Positions 1 to 6,873 of a stretch of 23,056 nt of DNA are shown piece by piece. Position 1 is the stretch's first letter. Each line of letters opens with the position of its first letter. The stretch is taken from assembly GCA_900548705.1 (NCBI GenBank), contig URLF01000041.1:1-23056 (forward strand). The letters are read 5' to 3'. The stretch comes from an uncultured Porphyromonadaceae bacterium (GTDB taxonomy: Bacteria > Bacteroidota > Bacteroidia > Bacteroidales > Muribaculaceae). The notes under the pieces were generated by a model, which did not search any database, was not told where the DNA came from, and worked only from the letters and a program-made list of their open reading frames with translations. Position numbers and translations under genes: made by a program.

Positions 1-323
1 TCGCTTACGGATTGACCAAGGGTGCGTTGGGCCAGATTACCCGTAGCCTCTCCATTGACCTTGGAAAATATGGCATCCGGGTCAATGCTGTCTGTGCCGG
101 AACCATCCATACCCCTTTGGTGGACGCTCTTTTCGAGAAATTTTCCAAAATAGAAAACAAGAACGTGGAGGAATATTGGAAAGAGGAGAACGCCCTCTAT
201 GCCAGAGGTACCGTTGGTACTCCGGCAGAGGTGGCCGAACTGGTCTATTTCCTTGCGTCAGACAAAGCATCATTCTGCACCGGGGGCCATTACCTTGTGG
301 ATGGCGGCCTGGTCGCCCATTGA
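1..323 (+). CDS. Short-chain dehydrogenase/reductase, C-terminal part (5' end outside window)
   Basis: This is the 3' end of an SDR-family NAD(P)-dependent oxidoreductase. The reading frame is open from the first bases. It begins with A-Y-G-L-T-K, which fits the catalytic YxxxK motif (Tyr codon 6-8, Lys codon 18-20). It continues with the family-typical stretch R-S-L-S-I-D-L-G and G-I-R-V-N-A-V, and ends with G-G-H-Y-L-V-D-G-G, the usual SDR C-terminal segment near the substrate pocket. The Rossmann cofactor-binding half lies upstream of the window, so the cofactor and substrate cannot be read. The TTG at 12-14 is inside the catalytic motif and is not a start. The stop is 12 bases before the Nudix gene, so the two are probably co-transcribed. 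The family call is secure; the specific substrate is unknown. Confidence 0.9.
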   Translation, partial: AYGLTKGALGQITRSLSIDLGKYGIRVNAVCAGTIHTPLVDALFEKFSKIENKNVEEYWKEENALYARGTVGTPAEVAELVYFLASDKASFCTGGHYLVDGGLVAH

Positions 324-335
324 AAAACATCGGAA

Positions 336-887
336 ATGAAAATAGACAAATGGAAGACGCTTGACAGCAAGTATCTTATCCGTCGGCCTTGGCTCACGGC
401 GAGGAGAGACACGGTGCGACTCCCCGACGGACGTGTCAACGACGAGTATTATGTGCTTGAATATCCGACCTGGATAAATGTCATCGCCATCACCAGGAAT
501 GGTGATTTCCTTATGGTGGAGCAGTACCGCCACGGTCTGGGAGATGTGTTTGTCGAACTGTGTGCCGGAGTTGTGGAGGAGGGTGAAACCCCTCTGGAAG
601 CTGCCCGCAGGGAGCTTCTCGAAGAGACGGGTTATTCAGGTGGTGAATGGCGATTGCTCGACACCATCTGTCAGAACCCATCCACATGCACCAATATGAC
701 CTATTGTTTCCTTGCCGAAGGTGTGGAACAGACCGATATCCAGCATCTCGACGAGACGGAGGAGATCAATGTCAGGATACTGTCTGAGGATGAACTGCTT
801 TCCCTCTTGACCGATGGAAAAATCAAACAATCCCTTATGGCCGCGCCTCTCTGGCATTACTTCGCCACACGGAAGTGTGGCCTTTGA
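336..887 (+). CDS. Nudix hydrolase, ADP-ribose pyrophosphatase type
   Basis: A 183-residue protein with a complete Nudix box at residues 78-100 (G-x5-E-x7-R-E-L-L-E-E-T-G-Y), the metal-binding helix that hydrolyses nucleoside diphosphates linked to another group. The segment V-E-Q-Y-R-H-G (about 61-67), ahead of the box, is typical of the ADP-ribose/ADP-sugar pyrophosphatase branch. That branch yields AMP plus ribose 5-phosphate. No signal peptide or membrane segment is visible, so the enzyme should be cytosolic. The ATG at 336 lies 12 bases after the dehydrogenase stop, which suggests an operon. The last codons form a 7-bp stem with a GGAA loop (864-881), and a much longer hairpin follows at 895-966. 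The family is certain; ADP-ribose as substrate is the best guess. Confidence 0.92.
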   Translation: MKIDKWKTLDSKYLIRRPWLTARRDTVRLPDGRVNDEYYVLEYPTWINVIAITRNGDFLMVEQYRHGLGDVFVELCAGVVEEGETPLEAARRELLEETGYSGGEWRLLDTICQNPSTCTNMTYCFLAEGVEQTDIQHLDETEEINVRILSEDELLSLLTDGKIKQSLMAAPLWHYFATRKCGL

Positions 888-894
888 TAAGGTT

Positions 895-966
895 GACTGA
901 TAAATAGCTTCGCGATGCTGATCCGTAACAGACTACGGTTCAGCATCGCGAAGCTATTTATCAGTC
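895..966. repeat. Long near-perfect hairpin between convergent genes (bidirectional terminator or repeat element)
   Basis: Bases 895-921 and 940-966 are perfect 27-base reverse complements. After one T-T mismatch (922/939) the pairing continues for five more pairs (923-927 with 934-938), leaving a 6-base loop at 928-933. That is a 33-position stem with a single mismatch. It begins 7 bases after the Nudix stop and ends 16 bases before the dnaJ stop on the other strand, so it could end transcription from both sides. There is no T-run on either side, so it is not a textbook intrinsic terminator. The length is well beyond a typical terminator, and a mobile palindromic repeat is an alternative. 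Confidence 0.8.
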
Positions 967-982
967 TAAGAATAACCCGACG

Positions 983-2176
983 TTATTCAAAGATGTGTTT
1001 CAATTTGGAGAAAAGACGATGGGTAGTCGAGGGATCCGGCTTGATGTCTGGCTGGTCACGCAGCGATTCAAACGCGGCTTTCTCCTGGTCGTTGAGCTTC
1101 TCGGGAATGTAAACCATGACATTGATAAGCTCGTCGCCGGTCGCTCCCCCTTGCGGATTGGGAAGGCCCTTGCCACGCAGACGAAGCACTTTGCCTGGCT
1201 GGGTGCCTGCGGGTATGTTGAGTCGTGCGCGGCCTGTGATGGTCGGAACCTCCACCGCGCCTCCAAGGGCGGCGGTGACGACATCGAGCATCAGGTTGTA
1301 TATTACATCATTGCCGTCGCGGATAAGTTCGGGGTGCTTTACCTCCTCGATTACAACAAGCAGGTCGCCGTTTATGCCGCCTCGACGGGGTGCGTTTCCT
1401 TTCCCTTTAACAGTCAAGGTCATACCCTCCGACACACCGGCCGGAATGTCGAATGACACAAGCTCGTCCTTGCGCTGTATTCCTTCGCCGTTACAGTATG
1501 AACAGGTCTCGGATATGACTTTCCCCTCACCCTCACACTGGGGGCATACACCGACAGCTTCCTGTGCGCCGAACAGCCCGTGGACAATCTGGCTGACGGT
1601 GCCGGTGCCGTGGCAGGTGGGACAGGTGTTGAACGCTGTGCCATCCTTTGCTCCGGTACCGTTGCAATGCTCACACTTGACATATGTCGGGATGCGCAGT
1701 GTCTTGGATACACCCTTGGAAATCTCTTCCAAAGTAAGTTTGACCTTGATGCGCAGGTCGGAACCGCGACGCTGGGGCTTCTGACGGCGACGCGAACCTG
1801 CGCGGCCACCGGTGGCTCCCCCGAAACCGCCTCCGCCAAACTCGAAGTGGCCGCCGAAGATATCTCCGAACTGTGCGAAGATATCCTCCATCGACATACC
1901 GCCGCCATAATAGCTGCCTCCGCCGAAACCACCTCCGCCGAATCCCTGCGGACCCATAGAGTGACCGAACTGGTCATATTTCTGGCGCTTCTCATCATTG
2001 GAAAGCACCTCGTAGGCCTCAGCCGCCTCCTTGAATTTCTCCTCGGCGGCTTTGTCACCCGGATTCTTGTCAGGGTGGTATTTGATGGCCAGCTTGCGGT
2101 AAGCTTTCTTTATCTCGTCGGCTGTGGCTGTCTTGGAGACACCAAGCACTTCATAATAGTCTCTCTTGTTTTCCAT
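983..2176 (-). CDS. dnaJ: Chaperone protein DnaJ
   Basis: A 397-residue type I Hsp40 that delivers unfolded clients to DnaK and stimulates its ATPase. The J-domain occupies about residues 5-70, with the HPD motif at 34-36. It is followed by a Gly/Phe-rich region (about 75-125) and a short basic linker. Four zinc-finger repeats of the form CxxCxGxG start at Cys168, Cys185, Cys211 and Cys225. The C-terminal substrate-binding and dimerisation domains follow. All expected parts are present, so the protein should be functional. The start is 10 bases after the grpE stop on the same strand, giving a grpE-dnaJ operon. dnaK is not in this window. Confidence 0.98.
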   Translation of the reverse strand: MENKRDYYEVLGVSKTATADEIKKAYRKLAIKYHPDKNPGDKAAEEKFKEAAEAYEVLSNDEKRQKYDQFGHSMGPQGFGGGGFGGGSYYGGGMSMEDIFAQFGDIFGGHFEFGGGGFGGATGGRAGSRRRQKPQRRGSDLRIKVKLTLEEISKGVSKTLRIPTYVKCEHCNGTGAKDGTAFNTCPTCHGTGTVSQIVHGLFGAQEAVGVCPQCEGEGKVISETCSYCNGEGIQRKDELVSFDIPAGVSEGMTLTVKGKGNAPRRGGINGDLLVVIEEVKHPELIRDGNDVIYNLMLDVVTAALGGAVEVPTITGRARLNIPAGTQPGKVLRLRGKGLPNPQGGATGDELINVMVYIPEKLNDQEKAAFESLRDQPDIKPDPSTTHRLFSKLKHIFE

Positions 2177-2186
2177 ATCCCGGGGC

Positions 2187-2831
2187 TTACTGGGCTACCA
2201 CCACCTTGGCGTGGCGGAGAACCTTGTCGTTAAGTGTGTATCCTTTCTGGACGGTATCCTTGACCTTGCCTGCGGCGGTCTCCTCGTCAGCGGGAACCAT
2301 GGCGATGGCCTCGTGGATGTCGGCATCGAAATCGGCTCCGGTCGAATCCATCGCCTTCACGCCGTTGTCTCCGAGATATTTCACCAGTTTGTTGTAAATC
2401 AGTGTCATCCCCTCTTTCACGGATTCCGCGTCAGACGAATCCTTTATGGCGTCGAGACCACGCTCGAAATCATCGACGATAGGCAGGAGTCCCTGGAGAA
2501 CTTTCTCTGCGGCGTTCTTTATCAGTTCCGAACGTTCGCGCAATGTGCGTTTGCGGAAATTGTCGAATTCCGCCATCAGGAACATGTATTCTTTCTTCTC
2601 CTTGGCAACCTCTTCCTCCTTGGTCTGCAACAGGCCGCGCAACGACTCAAGCTCGGAAGTCTCTTCCGAAACCTCCTCCATGTCACCCTCTTCAGGATCT
2701 ACATCGGCAACCTCAGCGTCGGAATCTTCCAGATGAAGCTTGCCGTCGGCAGGTTTTGAATTGTTTCCGGCATCCTGACCGGGGGCGTTGTTATGCTGGT
2801 TGTCTGTGAAGTCTTTTGAATTACGTTTCAT
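2187..2831 (-). CDS. grpE: Nucleotide exchange factor GrpE
   Basis: A 214-residue co-chaperone that releases ADP from DnaK. The N-terminal 60 or so residues are hydrophilic and acidic, as expected for a GrpE tail. They are followed by a long helical coiled-coil segment containing the family-typical stretch A-E-F-D-N-F-R-K-R-T (about 88-97). A compact C-terminal domain includes L-P-I-V-D-D-F-E-R-G. The gene immediately precedes dnaJ, which fixes its identity. No convincing TTTG/TAnnTTTG promoter was found in the 77 bases between grpE and the end of ispE. The pair could therefore be read from ispE or from an unrecognised heat-shock promoter. Confidence 0.97.
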   Translation of the reverse strand: MKRNSKDFTDNQHNNAPGQDAGNNSKPADGKLHLEDSDAEVADVDPEEGDMEEVSEETSELESLRGLLQTKEEEVAKEKKEYMFLMAEFDNFRKRTLRERSELIKNAAEKVLQGLLPIVDDFERGLDAIKDSSDAESVKEGMTLIYNKLVKYLGDNGVKAMDSTGADFDADIHEAIAMVPADEETAAGKVKDTVQKGYTLNDKVLRHAKVVVAQ

Positions 2832-2908
2832 ATATAATAGGATATATCTTGTCGTTTCTCTTGTTTACAGCAAAAACTTTGCCAAAATGGCTGTGACCGG
2901 CGTATACG

Positions 2909-3736
2909 TCAGGTCAATTCTCTAAGAAGATAACAACAATCATCCCCGAAGGGTTTACCGTCAGGGAGTTCGGGTTTTTCCTGGAAGAAACCGAAGACTG
3001 CCGACCCGCTTCCTGACATCGACGCGTAGACCGCCCCCAGTCCGATGAGCCGATTCTTGATTTCCGCGATGCGCGGATAGCGTTCGAACACCGATTCCTC
3101 GAAATCGTTAACCAGTCGCCCCTGCCATTCCCTGACGGGAAGTTTCAGGATGTCAAGTAATGGCTCGGCGGGAGATTTCGGGGTAAGTCCGGCATAAGCC
3201 TCACGGGTGGGGACAGACACCTCCGGCTTGACAATCAAAATCCACAGTCCGGCGGGAAGCTGCAGGTCAATCGGTTCCAGCTCTGTGCCGGTTCCTGTGC
3301 AGAACATCGGCCGGTCATATATGAAGAAGGGACAGTCTGCCCCGATGGTGGCCGCTATCCCGGCCAGCTTGCTGTCGGACGCTTCCAAGGCAAACAGCTC
3401 GTTCAGGGCTTTCAGCATATACGCCGCGTCAGCCGACCCTCCCCCGAGTCCGGCTCCGTCAGGAGTCTGTTTGTCGAGATATATCGCTACCGGCGGAATA
3501 TCGAAATGCTGCCGCATACATAACAAAGCCTTGTAGACCAAATTCTTTTCCATCGGACAATCGACCTTCCGGCCCGAACAATGGAGTGAGTCCTGGCCGT
3601 CGGTTGCCCTCACAACTTCAAGAATGTCATGGGAAGGGACAGGCATCATCACTGTTTCCAGATTGTGATAGCCGTCGGGCCTTTTGGAGATGACATTGAG
3701 TCCGAGATTTATTTTCGCATCGGGAAATGTTAGCAT
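2909..3736 (-). CDS. ispE: 4-diphosphocytidyl-2-C-methyl-D-erythritol kinase
   Basis: A 275-residue GHMP-family kinase. It phosphorylates CDP-methylerythritol at the 2-position in the MEP route to isoprenoid precursors. The N-terminus has the conserved A-K-I-N-L-G-L (Lys8 equivalent to the catalytic lysine). The ATP-binding glycine-rich loop is P-D-G-A-G-L-G-G-G-S-A at about 92-102. The catalytic aspartate is in G-A-D-C-P-F-F (Asp134). The C-terminus has the GHMP G-S-G-S-A motif. Length matches the family. The gene is divergent from the DUF6249-like gene across a 226-base intergenic region that carries its own promoter. Confidence 0.96.
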   Translation of the reverse strand: MLTFPDAKINLGLNVISKRPDGYHNLETVMMPVPSHDILEVVRATDGQDSLHCSGRKVDCPMEKNLVYKALLCMRQHFDIPPVAIYLDKQTPDGAGLGGGSADAAYMLKALNELFALEASDSKLAGIAATIGADCPFFIYDRPMFCTGTGTELEPIDLQLPAGLWILIVKPEVSVPTREAYAGLTPKSPAEPLLDILKLPVREWQGRLVNDFEESVFERYPRIAEIKNRLIGLGAVYASMSGSGSAVFGFFQEKPELPDGKPFGDDCCYLLRELT

Positions 3737-3808
3737 TCTGCTTGCAATTATATGATTGATAAGCCAATCCGATGGCGGATTAACCGCCGTGGACGGCTCT
3801 GTTCAGTG

Positions 3809-3841
3809 CAAAGTTAGGAAGAATCGGGATGAATTTCCAAC
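3809..3841 (-). promoter_or_regulatory. Bacteroidota-type promoter for ispE
   Basis: On the minus strand there is a perfect -7 element TAACTTTG (3809-3816). GTTG (3838-3841) lies 21 bases upstream, a three-of-four match to the -33 TTTG. The predicted transcript would have a leader of about 65 bases containing a small GGCGG/CCGCC hairpin (3774-3788). Confidence 0.55.
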
Positions 3842-3962
3842 TTTTTTTGTTATTTTGCAACCTGAGGGCGGTTTTTGCAGTCTAACCCAATGAAAGCCCT
3901 CCACAACGGGCCGACGGCGATAACGATTGCCACCATTCTTAAATGCAAAAACAACGTCCATT

Positions 3963-4943
3963 ATGAAAAAAATATCCGCTCTCATCCTCGCCGCGCTGCT
4001 GGCCTGCTCAGCCGCCTCGGCGCAAAATCCGAAAACCTCAGCCGACACGGTAAAGATGACCGATGTCGTGAAAACAGAGGCAGTAGATTCCATCGTCGCT
4101 TCTCAGGCATTCTCCGAAACCGACTATCTTGTCGACGGAGAAGCGATTGAAGCTCCATCCGTCAGTGTCAGGGATGGCAAATGGTCGCTCGCATATGACG
4201 GCGACGACTATTTCATCTCCCAGCTTGTCGAAGACTCCCGGTTTGCCGAACGATTCCGCGATCTGGAAGATTTCGATGCCGACACCCTTATCCTCAAAGA
4301 CAATATGGGTATGGCAACCGCCATTGTTGCGATTATCTTCGGAATGCCATGCCTGACCATTATCGTCGGTCTGATTGTCATACTCGCTTTCGCCCTTAAA
4401 CGCAATCGCGGACGCAATGAGTTGATAAACAATGCCATCGACCATAATTACCAGCTTCCTGACGCGTTCTATATGGGGCAGAAGAACACCACACCCGGTG
4501 CGCCTACCCGTGACTCCCGGAAATTCTACTCTGCCACGACGCTTATAGCGATAGGTCTCTCGCTGGTGATTTTCGCGGTCTATTCCGATGCCAGCTTCTT
4601 CGTGCTTGCCGGAGGAATCCCCTTCCTTATAGGTGTCGGACAGCTGATAGGTTACTTCTGTGTGCCGGTCACTCCGCGCAACAATCCGATGCCTCCTTAT
4701 GGCGGTGGCCCGTTCTATGGACCGAATCAGCCCCACCGTCCCTGGCAGCCTGCCCCCGGTCAATTCCCCGGTGCCCCGCAACAGCAGCCCTATGCCGCTG
4801 GACCCGCACCTTGTCAGCCATCATCTCCGATGCCTGAGGCTCCTTCTCCTCTCTCCCCTGAGGTTCCGACCCAAGACCAGTGTGCCTCGGAGTACCCGGC
4901 AAATGAAGGCCGCCAGACACCTCCACCTTACAATCCCTCCTGA
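3963..4943 (+). CDS. Exported membrane protein with DUF6249-like region and proline-rich tail
   Basis: A 326-residue protein of unknown function. The start at 3963 is chosen over an in-frame ATG at 3927 because it begins a clear signal peptide: M-K-K-I, a hydrophobic core, and a likely cleavage after A-S-A at about residue 21. An acidic extracytoplasmic stretch follows. A hydrophobic helix lies at about 119-145, followed by basic residues K-R-N-R-G-R-N and the segment I-D-H-N-Y-Q-L-P-D-A-F-Y. Two more hydrophobic helices lie at about 191-207 and 212-232. The last 90 residues are rich in Pro, Gly and Gln. The middle resembles DUF6249 proteins of Bacteroidota; this is from memory, not a search. 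The gene is 50 bases before the ECF sigma gene, suggesting that the sigma factor and this protein share a regulatory circuit. Confidence 0.75.
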   Translation: MKKISALILAALLACSAASAQNPKTSADTVKMTDVVKTEAVDSIVASQAFSETDYLVDGEAIEAPSVSVRDGKWSLAYDGDDYFISQLVEDSRFAERFRDLEDFDADTLILKDNMGMATAIVAIIFGMPCLTIIVGLIVILAFALKRNRGRNELINNAIDHNYQLPDAFYMGQKNTTPGAPTRDSRKFYSATTLIAIGLSLVIFAVYSDASFFVLAGGIPFLIGVGQLIGYFCVPVTPRNNPMPPYGGGPFYGPNQPHRPWQPAPGQFPGAPQQQPYAAGPAPCQPSSPMPEAPSPLSPEVPTQDQCASEYPANEGRQTPPPYNPS

Positions 4944-4993
4944 GTGTCGTAACCGCATACACTAAACATAAACATAAGTTTCCGTAACGCCCG

Positions 4994-5536
4994 ATGGCAA
5001 ACCGCCGACTTGAAGAAATCAAGCTCTTGGCCCTCTGTATGGCTTCCGACAACCGCGACGCGTTCTCGCGGTTGGTCGAAATCCATCAGCAGGGCCTGAG
5101 GCGGTTCCTCCTTAACCTGACCAATGGCAACGAGGCGCTGACCGACGATCTTGCCCAGGAGACATTCCTCAAGGCATGGCTCGCCGTAAGGTCTTTCCAT
5201 GGTCTGTCAGGCTTCAAGACCTGGCTTTACCGGATTGCCATCAACGAGTTCTCGACCTATCGCCGTCAGGCCGCACGATATGACTACGCCGGAATGGACG
5301 CCGGCGACCTCGTCATAGAGGATACATCATCCTCATCTTCCGCCGCCGACACGCGTATGGATGTCGAGACTGTGATGCGCCATCTTCCCGAAAAGGAGCG
5401 GCTGGTGACACTCCTCTTCTATATGGAGGGGCTTCCGGTCAAGGATATAGTCAAAGTCACCGGGATGCCCGAAGGGACAATCAAGTCTCACCTCAGCCGT
5501 GCCCGAGGCCATCTCTCGAAACTTCTGACACGATGA
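4994..5536 (+). CDS. ECF-type RNA polymerase sigma factor
   Basis: A 180-residue sigma-70-family protein with only regions 2 and 4, the ECF arrangement. Region 2 spans about residues 23-92, with D-D-L-A-Q-E-T-F-L-K-A-W and F-K-T-W-L-Y-R-I-A-I-N, the core-binding and -10 recognition helices. A Ser-rich acidic linker (about 107-120) separates it from region 4 (about 124-176). Region 4 has the helix-turn-helix segment G-L-P-V-K-D-I-V-K-V-T-G-M-P-E-G-T-I-K-S-H-L-S-R-A-R. It lies between a DUF6249-like membrane protein and a two-helix membrane protein, either of which could control it. No classical anti-sigma domain is recognisable nearby. Target genes are unknown. Confidence 0.93.
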   Translation: MANRRLEEIKLLALCMASDNRDAFSRLVEIHQQGLRRFLLNLTNGNEALTDDLAQETFLKAWLAVRSFHGLSGFKTWLYRIAINEFSTYRRQAARYDYAGMDAGDLVIEDTSSSSSAADTRMDVETVMRHLPEKERLVTLLFYMEGLPVKDIVKVTGMPEGTIKSHLSRARGHLSKLLTR

Positions 5537-5588
5537 AACTGTTTTTGAATAGTCACCCATAACTCTCTCAACCCTAAACTGCAAGAAA

Positions 5589-5945
5589 ATGAAACCTGAA
5601 CAGAATACCATACGCAACCACGCCCACGATATTGACGCGGAGATTTCAGCCCTCCTTGCCAAGGAGCTTCCCCGTGCCAACAGCAATCCCTGGTTTACCC
5701 CGAGGGTCATGAACCGGTTGCCCGAGCAATCCCGCTGGAGCCGCATCTCTCTGTGGCAATGGGTATGTTACATTCTCGGTATAGCCGCCCTTATAGCAAC
5801 TGCCGTCATCTCCGGCAAATGGCTCATCCATACCGAGCTGTCGTTGCTGACCCTGATGACGGTCGCTTTCACCAGTCTGCTGGCCGTCACCTGCGCCGCC
5901 GTCATGATGGTTCCCTCCCTTGTCCGCATCCTCCGCGAACCCTGA
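5589..5945 (+). CDS. Small two-helix membrane protein downstream of ECF sigma (possible anti-sigma or DUF5056-like)
   Basis: A 118-residue protein. The N-terminal 50 residues are cytosol-like, with the motif N-P-W-F-T-P-R-V-M-N-R-L-P at 33-45. Two strongly hydrophobic helices follow at about 55-76 and 85-109, and the C-terminal tail is short and basic. The motif resembles small Bacteroidota proteins encoded next to sigma factors (DUF5056-like), but this is a memory-based resemblance only. It sits 52 bases after the sigma factor in the same direction. Position, size and membrane topology fit a membrane-bound regulator of the sigma factor. No zinc anti-sigma motif (HxxxCxxC) is present. Function unproven. 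Confidence 0.65.
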   Translation: MKPEQNTIRNHAHDIDAEISALLAKELPRANSNPWFTPRVMNRLPEQSRWSRISLWQWVCYILGIAALIATAVISGKWLIHTELSLLTLMTVAFTSLLAVTCAAVMMVPSLVRILREP

Positions 5946-5988
5946 TTCCTCACCGAGGAAAACTGTCCGAGGGTTTTATGACCTGAAA

Positions 5989-6020
5989 TTTGGATAGGAG
6001 GGGGGGAATTTGTAATTTTG
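5989..6020 (+). promoter_or_regulatory. Bacteroidota-type promoter for the hydrolase-Mur ligase operon
   Basis: TTTG at 5989-5992 is followed after exactly 20 bases by TAATTTTG (6013-6020). This is a full match to the Bacteroidota -33 TTTG / -7 TAnnTTTG pattern at the usual spacing. The first gene begins at 6056, so the leader would be about 30 bases. This separates the operon from the sigma-factor group upstream. Confidence 0.75.
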
Positions 6021-6055
6021 CGTTGTAAAAGCGTGAAGTTTTGCGCGCTTTATGA

Positions 6056-6838
6056 ATGCAAGAAAATATAATGGAAAAGGAGATAGAGCTGGAGGGGCTG
6101 CGGGTCAGGATGGAAGTGACCGGTGAGGGCCGTCCGCTGATTCTGATGCACGGATGGGGCTGCGACCACACTACCGTCAGGTCGATTGCCGCCACCGCTG
6201 CCCAGACCCATACCGTCTACAATATGGATTTCCCCGGATTCGGCGGCTCACAGGAACCAGCCGAGGTCTGGGGTGTCGAGCTTTATACCCGTCTTATTGA
6301 AGACCTCGTGAGAAAGGAGGGACTCGAACGTCCGGTGCTGATAGGCCATTCCTTCGGAGGACGTGTGTCGATTCTCTACGCGTCGCGTAACGAGGTAGAC
6401 AAGGTGGTGTTGGTAGATGCCGCCGGCATCAAACCGAAACGTTCACTGAAATATTACCTGAAAGTCTACTCCTTCAAGGCCGGTAAACGGTTCTGGGAAC
6501 TTCTGTTGGGTAAGGAGAAGGCCCAGGAACGCGTCGACCGGATGAGGGCCAAACGCGGTTCGAGCGATTACGCCGGGGCTTCCCCTATGATGCGCCGCAT
6601 ACTGTCGAAGGTGGTGAATGAAGACCTGACTGACCGTCTCCCCCTGATTTCCGCCCCTACATTGCTGATATGGGGTGAAAACGACACCGCGACCCCCATT
6701 GCCGACGCAAAGAAAATGTCGCGGCTGATTCCCGGTTCGGGGCTTGTCAGTTTCCCCGGCTGCGGCCATTACAGTTTCCTTGACAACCCGATACAGTTCC
6801 GGGCTGTCCTGTCATCTTTCCTTAAAAGCAAATCCTGA
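6056..6838 (+). CDS. Alpha/beta-fold hydrolase
   Basis: A 260-residue hydrolase with an intact catalytic triad. The nucleophile elbow is G-H-S-F-G-G (Ser99). The acid is in W-G-E-N-D (Asp210) and the base in G-C-G-H-Y (His238). The oxyanion-hole segment H-G-W-G is at 32-35. There is no signal peptide, so it is probably cytosolic. An alternative in-frame start at 6071 (Met6) is equally possible. The gene is first in an operon with a Mur ligase and a D-Ala-D-Ala-ligase-family enzyme. Its substrate may therefore be a peptide, an ester or an activated intermediate of that pathway, but the sequence does not reveal it. Family certain, substrate unknown. Confidence 0.88.
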   Translation: MQENIMEKEIELEGLRVRMEVTGEGRPLILMHGWGCDHTTVRSIAATAAQTHTVYNMDFPGFGGSQEPAEVWGVELYTRLIEDLVRKEGLERPVLIGHSFGGRVSILYASRNEVDKVVLVDAAGIKPKRSLKYYLKVYSFKAGKRFWELLLGKEKAQERVDRMRAKRGSSDYAGASPMMRRILSKVVNEDLTDRLPLISAPTLLIWGENDTATPIADAKKMSRLIPGSGLVSFPGCGHYSFLDNPIQFRAVLSSFLKSKS

Positions 6839-6873
6839 CCCTTACGGCCAGACCATACCACAAAGCAAGATAA

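Noticed and set aside
1116..1784. 222-codon plus-strand open frame opposite dnaJ
   Set aside because: It is antisense to an unmistakable dnaJ, is rich in Ser, Pro and Thr as expected of a shadow frame, and has no recognisable domain.
2832..2908. Heat-shock promoter for grpE
   Set aside because: No TTTG/TAnnTTTG pair at correct spacing and no recognisable CIRCE-type inverted repeat, so no site is called.
3842..3962. Promoter of the DUF6249-like gene (TTATTTTG at 3850-3857)
   Set aside because: One mismatch in the -7 box and no TTTG at 19-21 bases upstream; a sigma-specific promoter may exist but cannot be recognised here.
4038..4781. 247-codon minus-strand open frame opposite the DUF6249-like gene
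   Set aside because: The plus-strand gene has a signal peptide, membrane helices and operon context; the minus frame has none of these and crosses the promoter side of no gene.
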